Part shown: piece after piece, positions 1-6,555 of the stretch | Numbering within the stretch: position 1 is the first letter of the stretch | Layout of the letters: each line of letters begins with the position of its first letter | Source of the DNA: DATKKG01 sp035543015 | Lineage (GTDB): Archaea > Thermoproteota > Nitrososphaeria > Conexivisphaerales > DTJL01 | Assembly: GCA_035543015.1 (NCBI GenBank) | Contig: DATKKG010000027.1 | Span: forward strand, 1 to 37,819 | DNA length: 37,819 bases | Direction: 5' to 3' | Position numbers and translations under genes: made by a program | The notes under the pieces: model-generated | The model's database searches: none | What the model was told of the DNA's origin: nothing | What the model saw: only the letters and a program-made list of their open reading frames with translations

Positions 1-76
1 TGGGCCGAACAGGATTCGAACCTGTGATCTTCTGCGTGTAAGGCAGATGTCCAAGACCGAACTAGACGACCGGCCC
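1..76 (-). tRNA. tRNA-Val (anticodon TAC)
   Basis: A full cloverleaf reads on the minus strand. The acceptor stem GGGCCGG pairs with TCGGCCC through one G-U pair, and the discriminator A is the first base of the window. The anticodon stem TCTGC/GCAGA closes the seven-base loop CTTACAC, with anticodon TAC at 38-40, which reads GUA valine codons. The T loop has the usual TTCGAAT form. There is no intron, unlike the other three tRNA genes in this window. Whether CCA is encoded cannot be seen because the window ends at the discriminator base. A weak AT-rich stretch about 30 bases upstream (101-110) may be the TATA box. Confidence 0.95.
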
Positions 77-199
77 AGCCCAACTGGTTTCAGCCTTCCG
101 ATGTAAGAACTTTTCCGGTCCCGCTGTCATCCCCTCCTCCCAGCTGGGACGCTGGCCAAACCTTAAAGCCGAAGCCATCCACCGCTCTCCGGAGCTCCC

Positions 200-412
200 T
201 TGCCGAAGACCGGTGGCGTGTCGAAGGACCTCGAATCTATCGTGCGCAGCGTCAAGGCCCTTCCGCGCCATCGTACCAACGAGTTCAGGTTCCCGAGGAT
301 CGGCTTCCTTCCGAAACTGGACCGCTTGATGGAGGAGTTGGACGATGTCAGCGAGTTCGTCAGCCTCGACGCGGCCGGCCGCTCGATGGTCCTGACGATA
401 AGGCACAGGTAG
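200..412 (+). CDS. small hypothetical protein, 70 aa
   Basis: I do not recognise this family. The frame opens with TTG at 200, five bases after GGAG (191-194), which fits a Shine-Dalgarno site, and it stops just before the convergent nitrilase gene. Third codon positions are strongly G/C as in neighbouring genes. The antisense frame over the same bases reads as proline/arginine-rich and looks like a shadow. The product is soluble and charged, with a probable helix around the motif LDRLMEELDDV and a C-terminal strand-like segment (SMVLTIRHR). No signal peptide or metal motif is visible. It could be a small regulator, but nothing in the sequence shows this. Confidence 0.5.
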   Translation: MPKTGGVSKDLESIVRSVKALPRHRTNEFRFPRIGFLPKLDRLMEELDDVSEFVSLDAAGRSMVLTIRHR

Positions 413-415
413 GCC

Positions 416-1213
416 CTAGCCCAAATGGAGCTCGCGGCATCCGGGGGCTTCCTCAGACTGACTGAGGACAGGCAGCTTCCTTCTCGCTTCTGACACTTCC
501 CTGGGCTCTAGGTCGAAGTAGCCCACCTTTTCCCCGGCGCCCAGGTCAAGAGCCCTGACCCCGTAGGGCGTGGCCACGATGCTCCTGCCTATGAACTCCC
601 GGTTTGCGTTGCCGACGCCCACGACATAGCAGGTGTCTTCGTGCGCCCTCGCCGTCAGAAGGGTCTGCCATTGCTCCTCCTTGAGAGGCCCCCTGTACCA
701 TGCCGACGGAACCAGTATCGCGTCCGCTCCACCCATAGCCAGCTTCTTCACGAGCTCCGGGAATCGCAGGTCGTAGCAGATCACAATGCCGAAGCGCATC
801 CTCCCCAGCCTGAAGGTCACCAGCTCCGAACCCGTATCGAAGACGTCCGACTCCCTGTAGCCGAGAGCGTCGAAGAGCTTGATCTTCCTGTACCCGCCGA
901 GGACCCTGCCCTTGACGATTACGACGGCCGTGTTATACACTGCCCGGCCTGCCCTTTCGTACACGGGGAGAAGGACTGCCGCCCCCTTTCTCCTGCTGGC
1001 GGTCGCCACGGCGCTCACGAAGCCGCCATCTAGCTTCTCCGACTCCCCTGCGACGTACTTTCGCGTGAGCCCCTCCCTGGGGTACCCCATGGAGTATTCA
1101 GGGAAGACCGCCAGGTCGGTCCCCTCCTCCAGACGTTCCACGACGGAGACGATCTTTCGCAGGTTGTCATCCTTGCTGGGGACCGTTTCCAGCTGGGCGA
1201 GGCAGATCTTCAT
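416..1213 (-). CDS. carbon-nitrogen hydrolase (nitrilase superfamily)
   Basis: A 265-residue nitrilase-superfamily amidohydrolase. The catalytic Glu-Lys-Cys triad is visible: Glu in FPEYSMG, Lys in YRKIKLFD and the nucleophilic Cys in IVICYDLRFPE. Members of this family hydrolyse the C-N bond of amides such as omega-amidic acids, deaminated glutathione or N-carbamoyl compounds; the exact substrate cannot be read from the sequence. The reading frame extends 45 codons further upstream, but the extension is arginine-rich and lies inside the upstream gene. The ATG at 1213 gives the typical MKICLAQ start and overlaps the stop of the upstream amidotransferase by four bases (ATGA), so the two genes are translationally coupled. 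The protein has no signal peptide and is probably cytosolic. Confidence 0.9.
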   Translation of the reverse strand: MKICLAQLETVPSKDDNLRKIVSVVERLEEGTDLAVFPEYSMGYPREGLTRKYVAGESEKLDGGFVSAVATASRRKGAAVLLPVYERAGRAVYNTAVVIVKGRVLGGYRKIKLFDALGYRESDVFDTGSELVTFRLGRMRFGIVICYDLRFPELVKKLAMGGADAILVPSAWYRGPLKEEQWQTLLTARAHEDTCYVVGVGNANREFIGRSIVATPYGVRALDLGAGEKVGYFDLEPREVSEARRKLPVLSQSEEAPGCRELHLG

Positions 1214-1992
1214 GCGGGCGAACGGGGCTCCGCGAGATGTATAACGCTTTCGTCGGGCCGGGGTCGAATCGTCGTCTTCCCGACGAGCCTCGCCCTGCCG
1301 TCCGCAAGGCTGGCGTGGACGAGCTCGCCGTTGCCCATGGCCCGCCACCGAAGGGAGCCAAGGGGTTCAGAGGAGAAGATGACGGAGCCTTTGTTCTGTG
1401 CGTAGTACAGGGTGTAGTAGCCTTCGAGCTTCCTGCATTGCCGGTACGCGTAGAGCGATCTGCCGTCCTGAAGGACGAACGTCAGGGAGGAGTAATCCAG
1501 CCTCTCGAGAGAAGTGACGGTCGAGCGGATCGCTTCCGGGACCGGGCGCCTCCCCATCTCGTCCAGCAAGAGCAGGAAGAATCTTTCGCTGTCGGTCCCG
1601 CCTTCGGGCCTCCTCGATGCCCTGAACGCGCTTCTCAAGCCCCTTATGCTGCCGTTGTGCATGAACGCCCTTCCGTCCACAACAAACGGATGGCTGTTCT
1701 CCGGGCGCGGTTTCCCGATGGATGCCTTGCGCAGGTGAGCCAGAACGGAACGCGGCCCGGGCTCCTCAGCCACCTCAACGACCTTCACGAAGGACGGATC
1801 GTCCCAGGCATCGCGGGCGCTCCTGTAGTGAAGAGCTGAGCCCACGAAGTCGGTGGAGAAGACCCCCCAACCAGACGTGTGGCCAGGCGGGGAATTCGGG
1901 GTGACCTTCCCGGTGTGAGAGAGCCTCCGGAAGTCCTCGAAGGTTCCGTCGGGGGCTCCATCCGAGGTTACGAACGCGAGCATCCGGCACAT
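1210..1992 (-). CDS. class II glutamine amidotransferase (YafJ/EgtC-like)
   Basis: A 260-residue protein starting MCRMLAF. Cys2 is the N-terminal nucleophile exposed when Met1 is removed, as in Ntn-type class II glutamine amidotransferases. Further family landmarks are the LAHLRKAS segment, NSHPF, and FMHNGSI, which forms the glutaminase pocket. The protein is about the length of YafJ/EgtC-like stand-alone glutamine hydrolases and has no synthetase domain. These enzymes cleave gamma-glutamyl amide bonds; the acceptor or substrate is unknown here. It is the first gene of a two-gene operon with the nitrilase-family hydrolase at 416-1213 (four-base overlap), so the two may act on the same amide-containing metabolite. 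That last point is inference. Confidence 0.88.
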   Translation of the reverse strand: MCRMLAFVTSDGAPDGTFEDFRRLSHTGKVTPNSPPGHTSGWGVFSTDFVGSALHYRSARDAWDDPSFVKVVEVAEEPGPRSVLAHLRKASIGKPRPENSHPFVVDGRAFMHNGSIRGLRSAFRASRRPEGGTDSERFFLLLLDEMGRRPVPEAIRSTVTSLERLDYSSLTFVLQDGRSLYAYRQCRKLEGYYTLYYAQNKGSVIFSSEPLGSLRWRAMGNGELVHASLADGRARLVGKTTIRPRPDESVIHLAEPRSPA

Positions 1993-2014
1993 GCATAGGC
2001 GACATCATGGACAC

Positions 2015-2024
2015 GGGATAAAAG
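2015..2024 (+). promoter_or_regulatory. TATA box for the OsmC gene
   Basis: GGGATAAAAG sits about 30 bases before the TTG at 2051. Transcription would begin at or next to that codon, giving a leaderless mRNA. This argues for TTG 2051 over the upstream ATG at 1991, which lies before the TATA box and overlaps the divergent amidotransferase start. Confidence 0.55.
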
Positions 2025-2050
2025 CCCATCGGACGAAGGCCCGATCCTCC

Positions 2051-2623
2051 TTGACAACACATATCAAGGTCGTGGCTCCTGCCCCCATCGACCATTCCTT
2101 GAAGTCTGACCCGGCGCACCTCGCGGCTCTGAAGGAGGACATGGAGGAGCTCCTCCCTGGGAACGCCCGTCCGATCGGCACCGTCAGGGTGGACGCCGTC
2201 CACTCCCATCAGCTCCGGCTCGCTTCAGTCTGCTGGGAGGGGGAAGGTCTGAAGTTCCCCGTGACGGTGGACGAGCCCCCGTCGAGAGGCGGCGACGCGG
2301 GAGCCCCGGCCCCTCTCAGCTACTTCATCCTGGGGGCCGCCACATGCCTGCTCACGCAGTTCTCCAAGCTCGCGATGCTCGGAGAGCTCAAGGTGGACTC
2401 CCTGTCGATGACAGCCAGGGGCCATTTCGAAAGGAAGATCGAAGGCGCCTTCACCGACGTCACCTACGATGTCAAGATAGCCGGAAGCGAGGCGCCGGCC
2501 ACGATCGAGAAGCTCTCCAGGGACGCGGAGCGGCAGTGCTTCGCTTCGAACACCCTCAAGAAGGCCTTGAAGCTGACCACCAACGTCGACTACAACGGGT
2601 CGCATCTGCTCACCCTCACCTAG
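2051..2623 (+). CDS. OsmC/Ohr-family peroxiredoxin-like protein
   Basis: A 190-residue OsmC-family protein. Both redox cysteines of the family are present: one in GAATCLLTQFSKLA at the start of the long central helix, the second in AERQCFASNTLKK. Family members reduce organic hydroperoxides or persulfides in the cytosol using thiol chemistry. The N-terminal half (HSHQLRLASVCWEGEG) forms the beta-sheet part of the two-domain swap fold. The frame could begin at 1991, but the TATA box at 2015-2024 and the start of sequence that looks conserved favour TTG 2051. The gene is divergent from the amidotransferase and upstream of a split-barrel flavin/F420-type gene, so an oxidative-stress or thiol role is reasonable but inferred. 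Confidence 0.85.
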   Translation: MTTHIKVVAPAPIDHSLKSDPAHLAALKEDMEELLPGNARPIGTVRVDAVHSHQLRLASVCWEGEGLKFPVTVDEPPSRGGDAGAPAPLSYFILGAATCLLTQFSKLAMLGELKVDSLSMTARGHFERKIEGAFTDVTYDVKIAGSEAPATIEKLSRDAERQCFASNTLKKALKLTTNVDYNGSHLLTLT

Positions 2624-2676
2624 CCCCGGGCTCTTTGGGAAACCGTTTTTACCGAGGCAGGGCCGCCGTCACCGCC

Positions 2677-3069
2677 GTGAAGGTCACATTCACTCGGTCG
2701 GAGAGGCGCTTCCTAGAAGAGAACGAGATATGCAGGCTCGCGACGGCGTCAAAGAAGGGCTGGCCGCTGGTGACGCCGGTCAGCTACATCCTGGTGCGGG
2801 ACTCGTTCTACATCGCCACTGACTACGACACGACCAAGTACAGGCACTTGAAGGAGAACCCGAGGGCCTCGCTCGTCGTGGACTCCATCTCTCCCAACAG
2901 GGCCGTCGTGATTCAGGGAGATGCCACCCTCATCGAACAGGGAAGGGAATTCGAGGATGTCTACTCCAGGTTCTACGAGAGGTTCGGCTGGGTTCGAAGC
3001 GACCCCTGGAAGGCCGGCGAGGCACCCTTCATCTGCGTCACTCCAAGGATGAAGTCCAGCTGGGACTGA
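2677..3069 (+). CDS. pyridoxamine 5'-phosphate oxidase-like split-barrel protein (FMN/F420 type)
   Basis: A 130-residue single-domain split-barrel protein. The opening pattern (FLEENEICRLATASKKGWP followed by VTPVSYILV) and the later YRHLKENPRASLVVD match the PPOX/FDOR-B superfamily, which binds FMN, F420 or heme-related cofactors in the cytosol. The substrate is not determinable. I chose GTG at 2677, which starts the homologous sequence, over a much longer upstream frame that is a shadow of the OsmC gene. The T-rich block at 2646-2651 is the right distance upstream for a TATA element and a leaderless start. The next gene encodes a metallo-beta-lactamase fold enzyme on the same strand. Confidence 0.8.
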   Translation: MKVTFTRSERRFLEENEICRLATASKKGWPLVTPVSYILVRDSFYIATDYDTTKYRHLKENPRASLVVDSISPNRAVVIQGDATLIEQGREFEDVYSRFYERFGWVRSDPWKAGEAPFICVTPRMKSSWD

Positions 3070-3106
3070 GATGGCGTTCCAGGCCGCGGCAGGGGGAGCT
3101 GAGTAG

Positions 3107-3757
3107 ATGCCGCCCAAGGGGAAAGCCAGGATCTCTGTCGAGAGGACGGTCTCCGACGACGGGTTCCTTGAGAACGCCTACGTCCTCTCCGAGCCGGCCA
3201 GCCGCGAATGCCTTGTGGTGGACCCGGGCGCATCGGCGGCCAGGTTGATCTCTTACGTAGAGGAGGAGGAGCTGCACGTCAAGGCCATCCTCGCGACGCA
3301 CGGGCACATCGACCACGTCGTCGGCGTCCCCAGGCTGATCCGACGGTTCTCCGTCCCCTTCATGATTAACAGGTTGGATTCTCCCATGCTCGCCGACCTC
3401 GGGCTGCAGGCGTCCGCTTTCGGATACGATTTCGATGGGGAGGTGAAGGCAGACGGCTTCTTCGACGAGACCACGACCTTCCGGCTCGGGCCCATCGTAG
3501 TCTCCGTGATGCACACACCGGGCCATACGCCAGGCAGCTCGTGCTTCATGGCGGGCGAAGGGGACCTCATCACTGGCGACACGCTCTTCGCCGGCTCCAT
3601 CGGCCGGACCGACCTCCCAGGAGGCTCGCCTCGCGACATGGCCAACTCTCTCCGAAGGCTGGCGGCTCTTCCGGCCTCTATCAGCATCTATCCGGGACAC
3701 GGGGAAGGGTCCTCCATAGGCGCCGAGAGGGCACGCAATCCCTTCCTGGCGCTCTAG
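3107..3757 (+). CDS. metallo-beta-lactamase fold hydrolase (glyoxalase II-like)
   Basis: A 216-residue stand-alone metallo-beta-lactamase fold protein. The dinuclear metal motif THGHIDH is at about residues 65-71, with further ligands His in MHTPGHTPG, Asp in LITGDTLF, and the C-terminal His in IYPGHGEG. The GRTDLPGG signature is typical of glyoxalase II and persulfide-dioxygenase-like members, which hydrolyse thioesters such as S-lactoylglutathione-type compounds or oxidise persulfides. Start ATG 3107 has a purine-rich GGGGGAG about eight bases upstream. It follows the split-barrel gene by 37 bases and could share its transcript. The protein is soluble and cytosolic; the true thiol substrate in this archaeon is unknown. 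Confidence 0.87.
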   Translation: MPPKGKARISVERTVSDDGFLENAYVLSEPASRECLVVDPGASAARLISYVEEEELHVKAILATHGHIDHVVGVPRLIRRFSVPFMINRLDSPMLADLGLQASAFGYDFDGEVKADGFFDETTTFRLGPIVVSVMHTPGHTPGSSCFMAGEGDLITGDTLFAGSIGRTDLPGGSPRDMANSLRRLAALPASISIYPGHGEGSSIGAERARNPFLAL

Positions 3758-3810
3758 CGACGAACGGCCGCTCCGCTCAGGCCAGAGTGCCGGCCTGCGA
3801 ATCGATGCTA

Positions 3811-3819
3811 GCTTATATC
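3811..3819 (+). promoter_or_regulatory. TATA box for the membrane-protein cluster
   Basis: GCTTATATC is centred about 27 bases before ATG 3842, so the mRNA of the first gene in the cluster should be leaderless. Confidence 0.7.
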
Positions 3820-3841
3820 GCTAGTCTGCACAGAAGGCCTC

Positions 3842-4165
3842 ATGGAGAAACCTGGCATCCTGGGTGTCGCGCTCACGGCTTCCGGCGTGGCCCTCCTTCT
3901 GGTGACCTTCATCTTCGCCTACCTCTCTTACGCCTCCTATGCGTCGGCCGCCGCTCAAGACCTCACCGACTCTCTTGATCTCCTTCTCCTCGCCGCGATC
4001 AAGGCCCTCTTCCTCGGCATCATGGCCTGGGTCGGAGGGATCCTCCTCGTAAGGGGAGTGGACTTCCTGAAGGTCGAGAAGGGCGTCGGCATGGTCACGA
4101 TGAAGGTGGACAAAGGAGTGGCCCTGATCACCGCGCCGGAAGAAGCCGTCAAACCCAAGGAATAG
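3842..4165 (+). CDS. small two-helix membrane protein, unknown
   Basis: A 107-residue protein with two predicted transmembrane helices: roughly residues 6-30 (GVALTASGVALLLVTFIFAY) and 48-70 (LLLLAAIKALFLGIMAWVGG). Each is followed by polar sequence, and the C-terminal tail is lysine-rich and probably cytoplasmic. The tail contains two imperfect repeats, KVEKGVGMVTMKV and KVDKGVALIT. I do not recognise the family. It is the first gene of a same-strand trio of membrane proteins (3842-5428) with tiny gaps, and it has its own TATA box with a leaderless ATG. A shared assembly with the two downstream products is likely but inferred. Confidence 0.75.
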   Translation: MEKPGILGVALTASGVALLLVTFIFAYLSYASYASAAAQDLTDSLDLLLLAAIKALFLGIMAWVGGILLVRGVDFLKVEKGVGMVTMKVDKGVALITAPEEAVKPKE

Positions 4166-4174
4166 GTAAGTCGC

Positions 4175-4987
4175 TTGGCCGACGGAGGCTCCCCCGACAG
4201 GATCCTCGCCATCGCGGTAGGCGTCGTCAGCCTGGCTGCCCTCATAGCTGTGGCGGCCCTCGCCGTGTCCGGCCTGGCTCTCTACCAGTCCCTCGGCGGC
4301 GCCGTCAGCGGCCTCGCCGCCTTGGGCGGCAACCAGACTTCCACGCCAGCCTTCAACATAACGAACGGCGGCCTTCTGACCACGACCCTCGGCGTCACCG
4401 CGAACGTGTCAGTCGAAGGCGTCGAGTACCCCATAATCTCTCGCCAGCTCACCCTCAGGCCCGGCCAGACGGGCGTCTTCAATTTCTCCGTCCCGCAGAC
4501 CGTGCAACAGGCTCTCGGGGAGCCGGGGGTCCTCCAGGCCGCTCTCTTCAGAGGCATCACTGTCAACCTCACGCTGGGCTTCTCCCTTGCCCTCAGCCCC
4601 TTCCTCACGGCCACCGCCCAGGGCTCTCAGGTGTCTGACATCGCCCCGGTCGTCTCCAATCTGGTCGTCAAGATCGGCGCACCGGCTCCCTACAACGCCA
4701 CCCACGTCAGCGTGCCTCTTTCGATCAGCTTCTACGACTCCTCCGACTTGTCCCTGAACGGCACCGTCGCCGCGACCGTTTCGGATTCTCCGACGGGCGG
4801 CAAGCTGGTGGGTGCGGGGAGCGCTCCATTCGAGGCCGATGCCAACTCTCTGAACTCAGAGTCGCTCACCCTCTACGCCAACTCGAGCCTGCTCAAGTCT
4901 GGGGTCCTGTACGCCAACCTGACGGTCAGCTCCGCGGGGGCGACGGCATCAGCCGTGGTTCCGTTCACATACGGCGGAGGAGCTTGA
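4175..4987 (+). CDS. membrane-anchored extracellular protein, unknown
   Basis: A 270-residue protein starting at TTG 4175, nine bases after the upstream gene; GGTAAG lies just before it. One N-terminal transmembrane helix (about residues 10-37) is followed by a beta-rich ectodomain containing at least seven NxS/T sequons, such as NQT, NIT, NVS, NFS, NLT and NAT, as expected for an N-glycosylated archaeal surface protein. Two similar halves can be made out, each beginning with a short helix and followed by hydrophobic strands; this resembles duplicated Ig-like or LEA14-like folds, but I cannot assign one. It lies between two small polytopic membrane proteins in one operon. No enzymatic motif is visible. 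Confidence 0.75.
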   Translation: MADGGSPDRILAIAVGVVSLAALIAVAALAVSGLALYQSLGGAVSGLAALGGNQTSTPAFNITNGGLLTTTLGVTANVSVEGVEYPIISRQLTLRPGQTGVFNFSVPQTVQQALGEPGVLQAALFRGITVNLTLGFSLALSPFLTATAQGSQVSDIAPVVSNLVVKIGAPAPYNATHVSVPLSISFYDSSDLSLNGTVAATVSDSPTGGKLVGAGSAPFEADANSLNSESLTLYANSSLLKSGVLYANLTVSSAGATASAVVPFTYGGGA

Positions 4988-4993
4988 GCAGAC

Positions 4994-5428
4994 TTGGAGC
5001 CCATAGTTGCCGTGGGAAGGGGGATGCGTGCGACGTTGGCGCTGGTCACAAGCTTGATCCTCTGGTACTACGTGCCGTCGCTCCTCCTGCACGACCTCTC
5101 GTCTCCCCCCGTCATCTTCACGCAGGAAGGGCTCCTCGCCTTCGCTCTGGTCATAGGGATCCTCGCCGCCCTCGGCTACATGTTCGAGGACGGGCCGGTT
5201 GGCTTCATGTGCGGCCTGGGCGGCAACCTCGCGACGATCGTCTTCCTCTACATGGCCACCGACGGGGGAGTCATGACATTCCAGGCCGAGGGTCTGTCGA
5301 TGACGGCCGACTTCCAACCACTCCTCTTCCTTCTCATCCTCCCCAGCACCCTTTCGCTGGTGAGGAGAGTCTGGAGGGCCGTTTCCCATTCGGTCGGAAG
5401 GCCCACCGAATGGGAGGTCTACATGTAG
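4994..5428 (+). CDS. polytopic membrane protein, unknown
   Basis: A 144-residue hydrophobic protein with three or four transmembrane segments: about residues 11-30, 43-65, 69-90 and 107-120. The start is TTG 4994, six bases after the previous stop, with GGAGG-like sequence at 4976-4983 upstream. The C-terminal tail is basic (RRVWRAVSHSVGRP) and probably cytoplasmic. I see no transporter signature or catalytic residue and do not recognise the family. Its close coupling to the glycosylated ectodomain protein suggests the three-gene cluster builds one membrane complex. Confidence 0.7.
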   Translation: MEPIVAVGRGMRATLALVTSLILWYYVPSLLLHDLSSPPVIFTQEGLLAFALVIGILAALGYMFEDGPVGFMCGLGGNLATIVFLYMATDGGVMTFQAEGLSMTADFQPLLFLLILPSTLSLVRRVWRAVSHSVGRPTEWEVYM

Positions 5429-5482
5429 CGAGCGTCACCAAGTTCTTATGCTCGGTCGTGACGCTCTCTGGCGAAGGTCACA

Positions 5483-5911
5483 ATGGGAACCGTGCAGGGA
5501 AAGGCTGGAAGGGTAATCGTCGCCAACCTGACAAGGGGCAGCGATTTGCTGGCTTCCCTTGAAAGCCTGGCAGCGTCATCGGGCGTGGTTGGCGGTGTCT
5601 TCACCGCCCTCGGGGCCGTTGGGAAGGCGGCATTCACCTTCTACGACCAGGCGTCCCGCAAATACGTCAACATCAGGAAGGACGAGGAGCTCGAGATCGT
5701 TTCATGCTCGGGCAACTTCGGTGTCCTGGAGGGCCGGCCGCGAATCCACTGTCACGTCGTCTTCTCCGACAGGGAGGGCCACGCGTTCGGCGGTCACCTT
5801 CTCCAGGGTACGGAGGTATTCGTTGGGGAAGTCCACCTGATAGAGGTGGAAGGCGTCGTGCTGGAAAGGAAAGTCGACCCCGCGACCGGGATCGCTATGC
5901 TGGACTTCTAG
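5483..5911 (+). CDS. PPC/DUF296 domain protein
   Basis: A 142-residue single PPC (plants and prokaryotes conserved, DUF296) domain. The GVVGGVFTALGAVGKA strand-turn is followed by the family's histidine-rich motif: IHCHVVFSD about 85-95 residues in, then GHAFGGHLL, where the histidines bind a metal in solved structures. In plants the domain sits beside AT-hooks; in archaea it is stand-alone and its role is unknown. ATG 5483 is preceded by a TATA-like TTCTTATG at 5443-5450, so the mRNA would have a leader of only a few bases. Its TAG stop shares bases with the stop codon of the convergent ESCRT-III-like gene. Confidence 0.85.
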   Translation: MGTVQGKAGRVIVANLTRGSDLLASLESLAASSGVVGGVFTALGAVGKAAFTFYDQASRKYVNIRKDEELEIVSCSGNFGVLEGRPRIHCHVVFSDREGHAFGGHLLQGTEVFVGEVHLIEVEGVVLERKVDPATGIAMLDF

Positions 5912-6456
5912 GTGCCCGACTCCAGCTGTCTGACGCGGGAAGGAACTTCAGGGAACTTCTGCCTAGCCTGCTCTTCGGCCGCCGCGGCGGCCTCGCGGAT
6001 GATGTTCTCGGCCTCCTCGTTGGCGAGGGACACGTTGAAGGTGCTTCCCGAAAGCCCGCCGGCCTCCGACATGGTCTGCTGCAGGCTCGCGAAGGAGTCG
6101 GTGATGGTCCCACTGGCTTCCGGCATCACCTTGGCGAGTTGCTTCTGCAGGGTCGCGGCCACCGCTATCGCCGGGCCCATTATGTAGTTGAAGTCGCCCA
6201 GGTCCTTCACCGTCTCCATCCGGAGGTAGATGGCGTTGAAGGCGAGTTTGGCCTTCATTACCGTCTTCTCCGTCTTCCTGAGCTCCGAGAGTTCGCTCGC
6301 CAGCATCTTAGCCCTGGCAGGATCATTGGCCTTCAGGGCGATGACGATCTTGCCGAAGACCTCGGCATCCTTCGTCTTGAGCCGGAACTCCCTGTCGTCA
6401 AGGAGCCTAGTAACGGTCGTAAGGGTGTTCATCGCGTTCTGCAACATCGGCTTCAA
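5908..6456 (-). CDS. ESCRT-III/Snf7-family protein (CdvB-like)
   Basis: A 182-residue helical protein with the charge pattern and segments of archaeal CdvB/ESCRT-III. The first long helix pair covers EVFGKIVIALKANDPARAKMLASELSELRK (split here only for description); then comes AIYLRMETVKDLGDF, the signature seen in CdvB proteins, and helices 3-5 up to about residue 140. ESCRT-III proteins polymerise on membranes to drive cell division or vesicle scission in this branch of archaea. This copy is short: I see no winged-helix binding tail and no clear proline-rich MIM2 motif for CdvC, so it resembles a CdvB paralogue rather than the main CdvB. No cdvA or cdvC is nearby. TTG 6456 is preceded by GGTGA; ATG 6447 is an alternative. 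Confidence 0.8.
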   Translation of the reverse strand: MKPMLQNAMNTLTTVTRLLDDREFRLKTKDAEVFGKIVIALKANDPARAKMLASELSELRKTEKTVMKAKLAFNAIYLRMETVKDLGDFNYIMGPAIAVAATLQKQLAKVMPEASGTITDSFASLQQTMSEAGGLSGSTFNVSLANEEAENIIREAAAAAEEQARQKFPEVPSRVRQLESGT

Positions 6457-6555
6457 AGGTTCACCGGACTTGGACGTCTGTATGCACCAACCGGGGTTAT
6501 CACGGTCTTGTAATTAATGCTTCCCCATCGATGGGTCGCCGCTCCTCTCCGGGAG

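Noticed and set aside
62..406. 114-codon minus-strand frame opposite the 70-residue gene
   Set aside because: Arginine/histidine-rich, starts at the tRNA-Val boundary, and the + strand frame has better codon composition and a ribosome-binding site.
1214..1348. 45-codon upstream extension of the nitrilase frame
   Set aside because: Arginine-rich, lies wholly inside the amidotransferase gene; ATG 1213 gives the family N terminus and an ATGA overlap.
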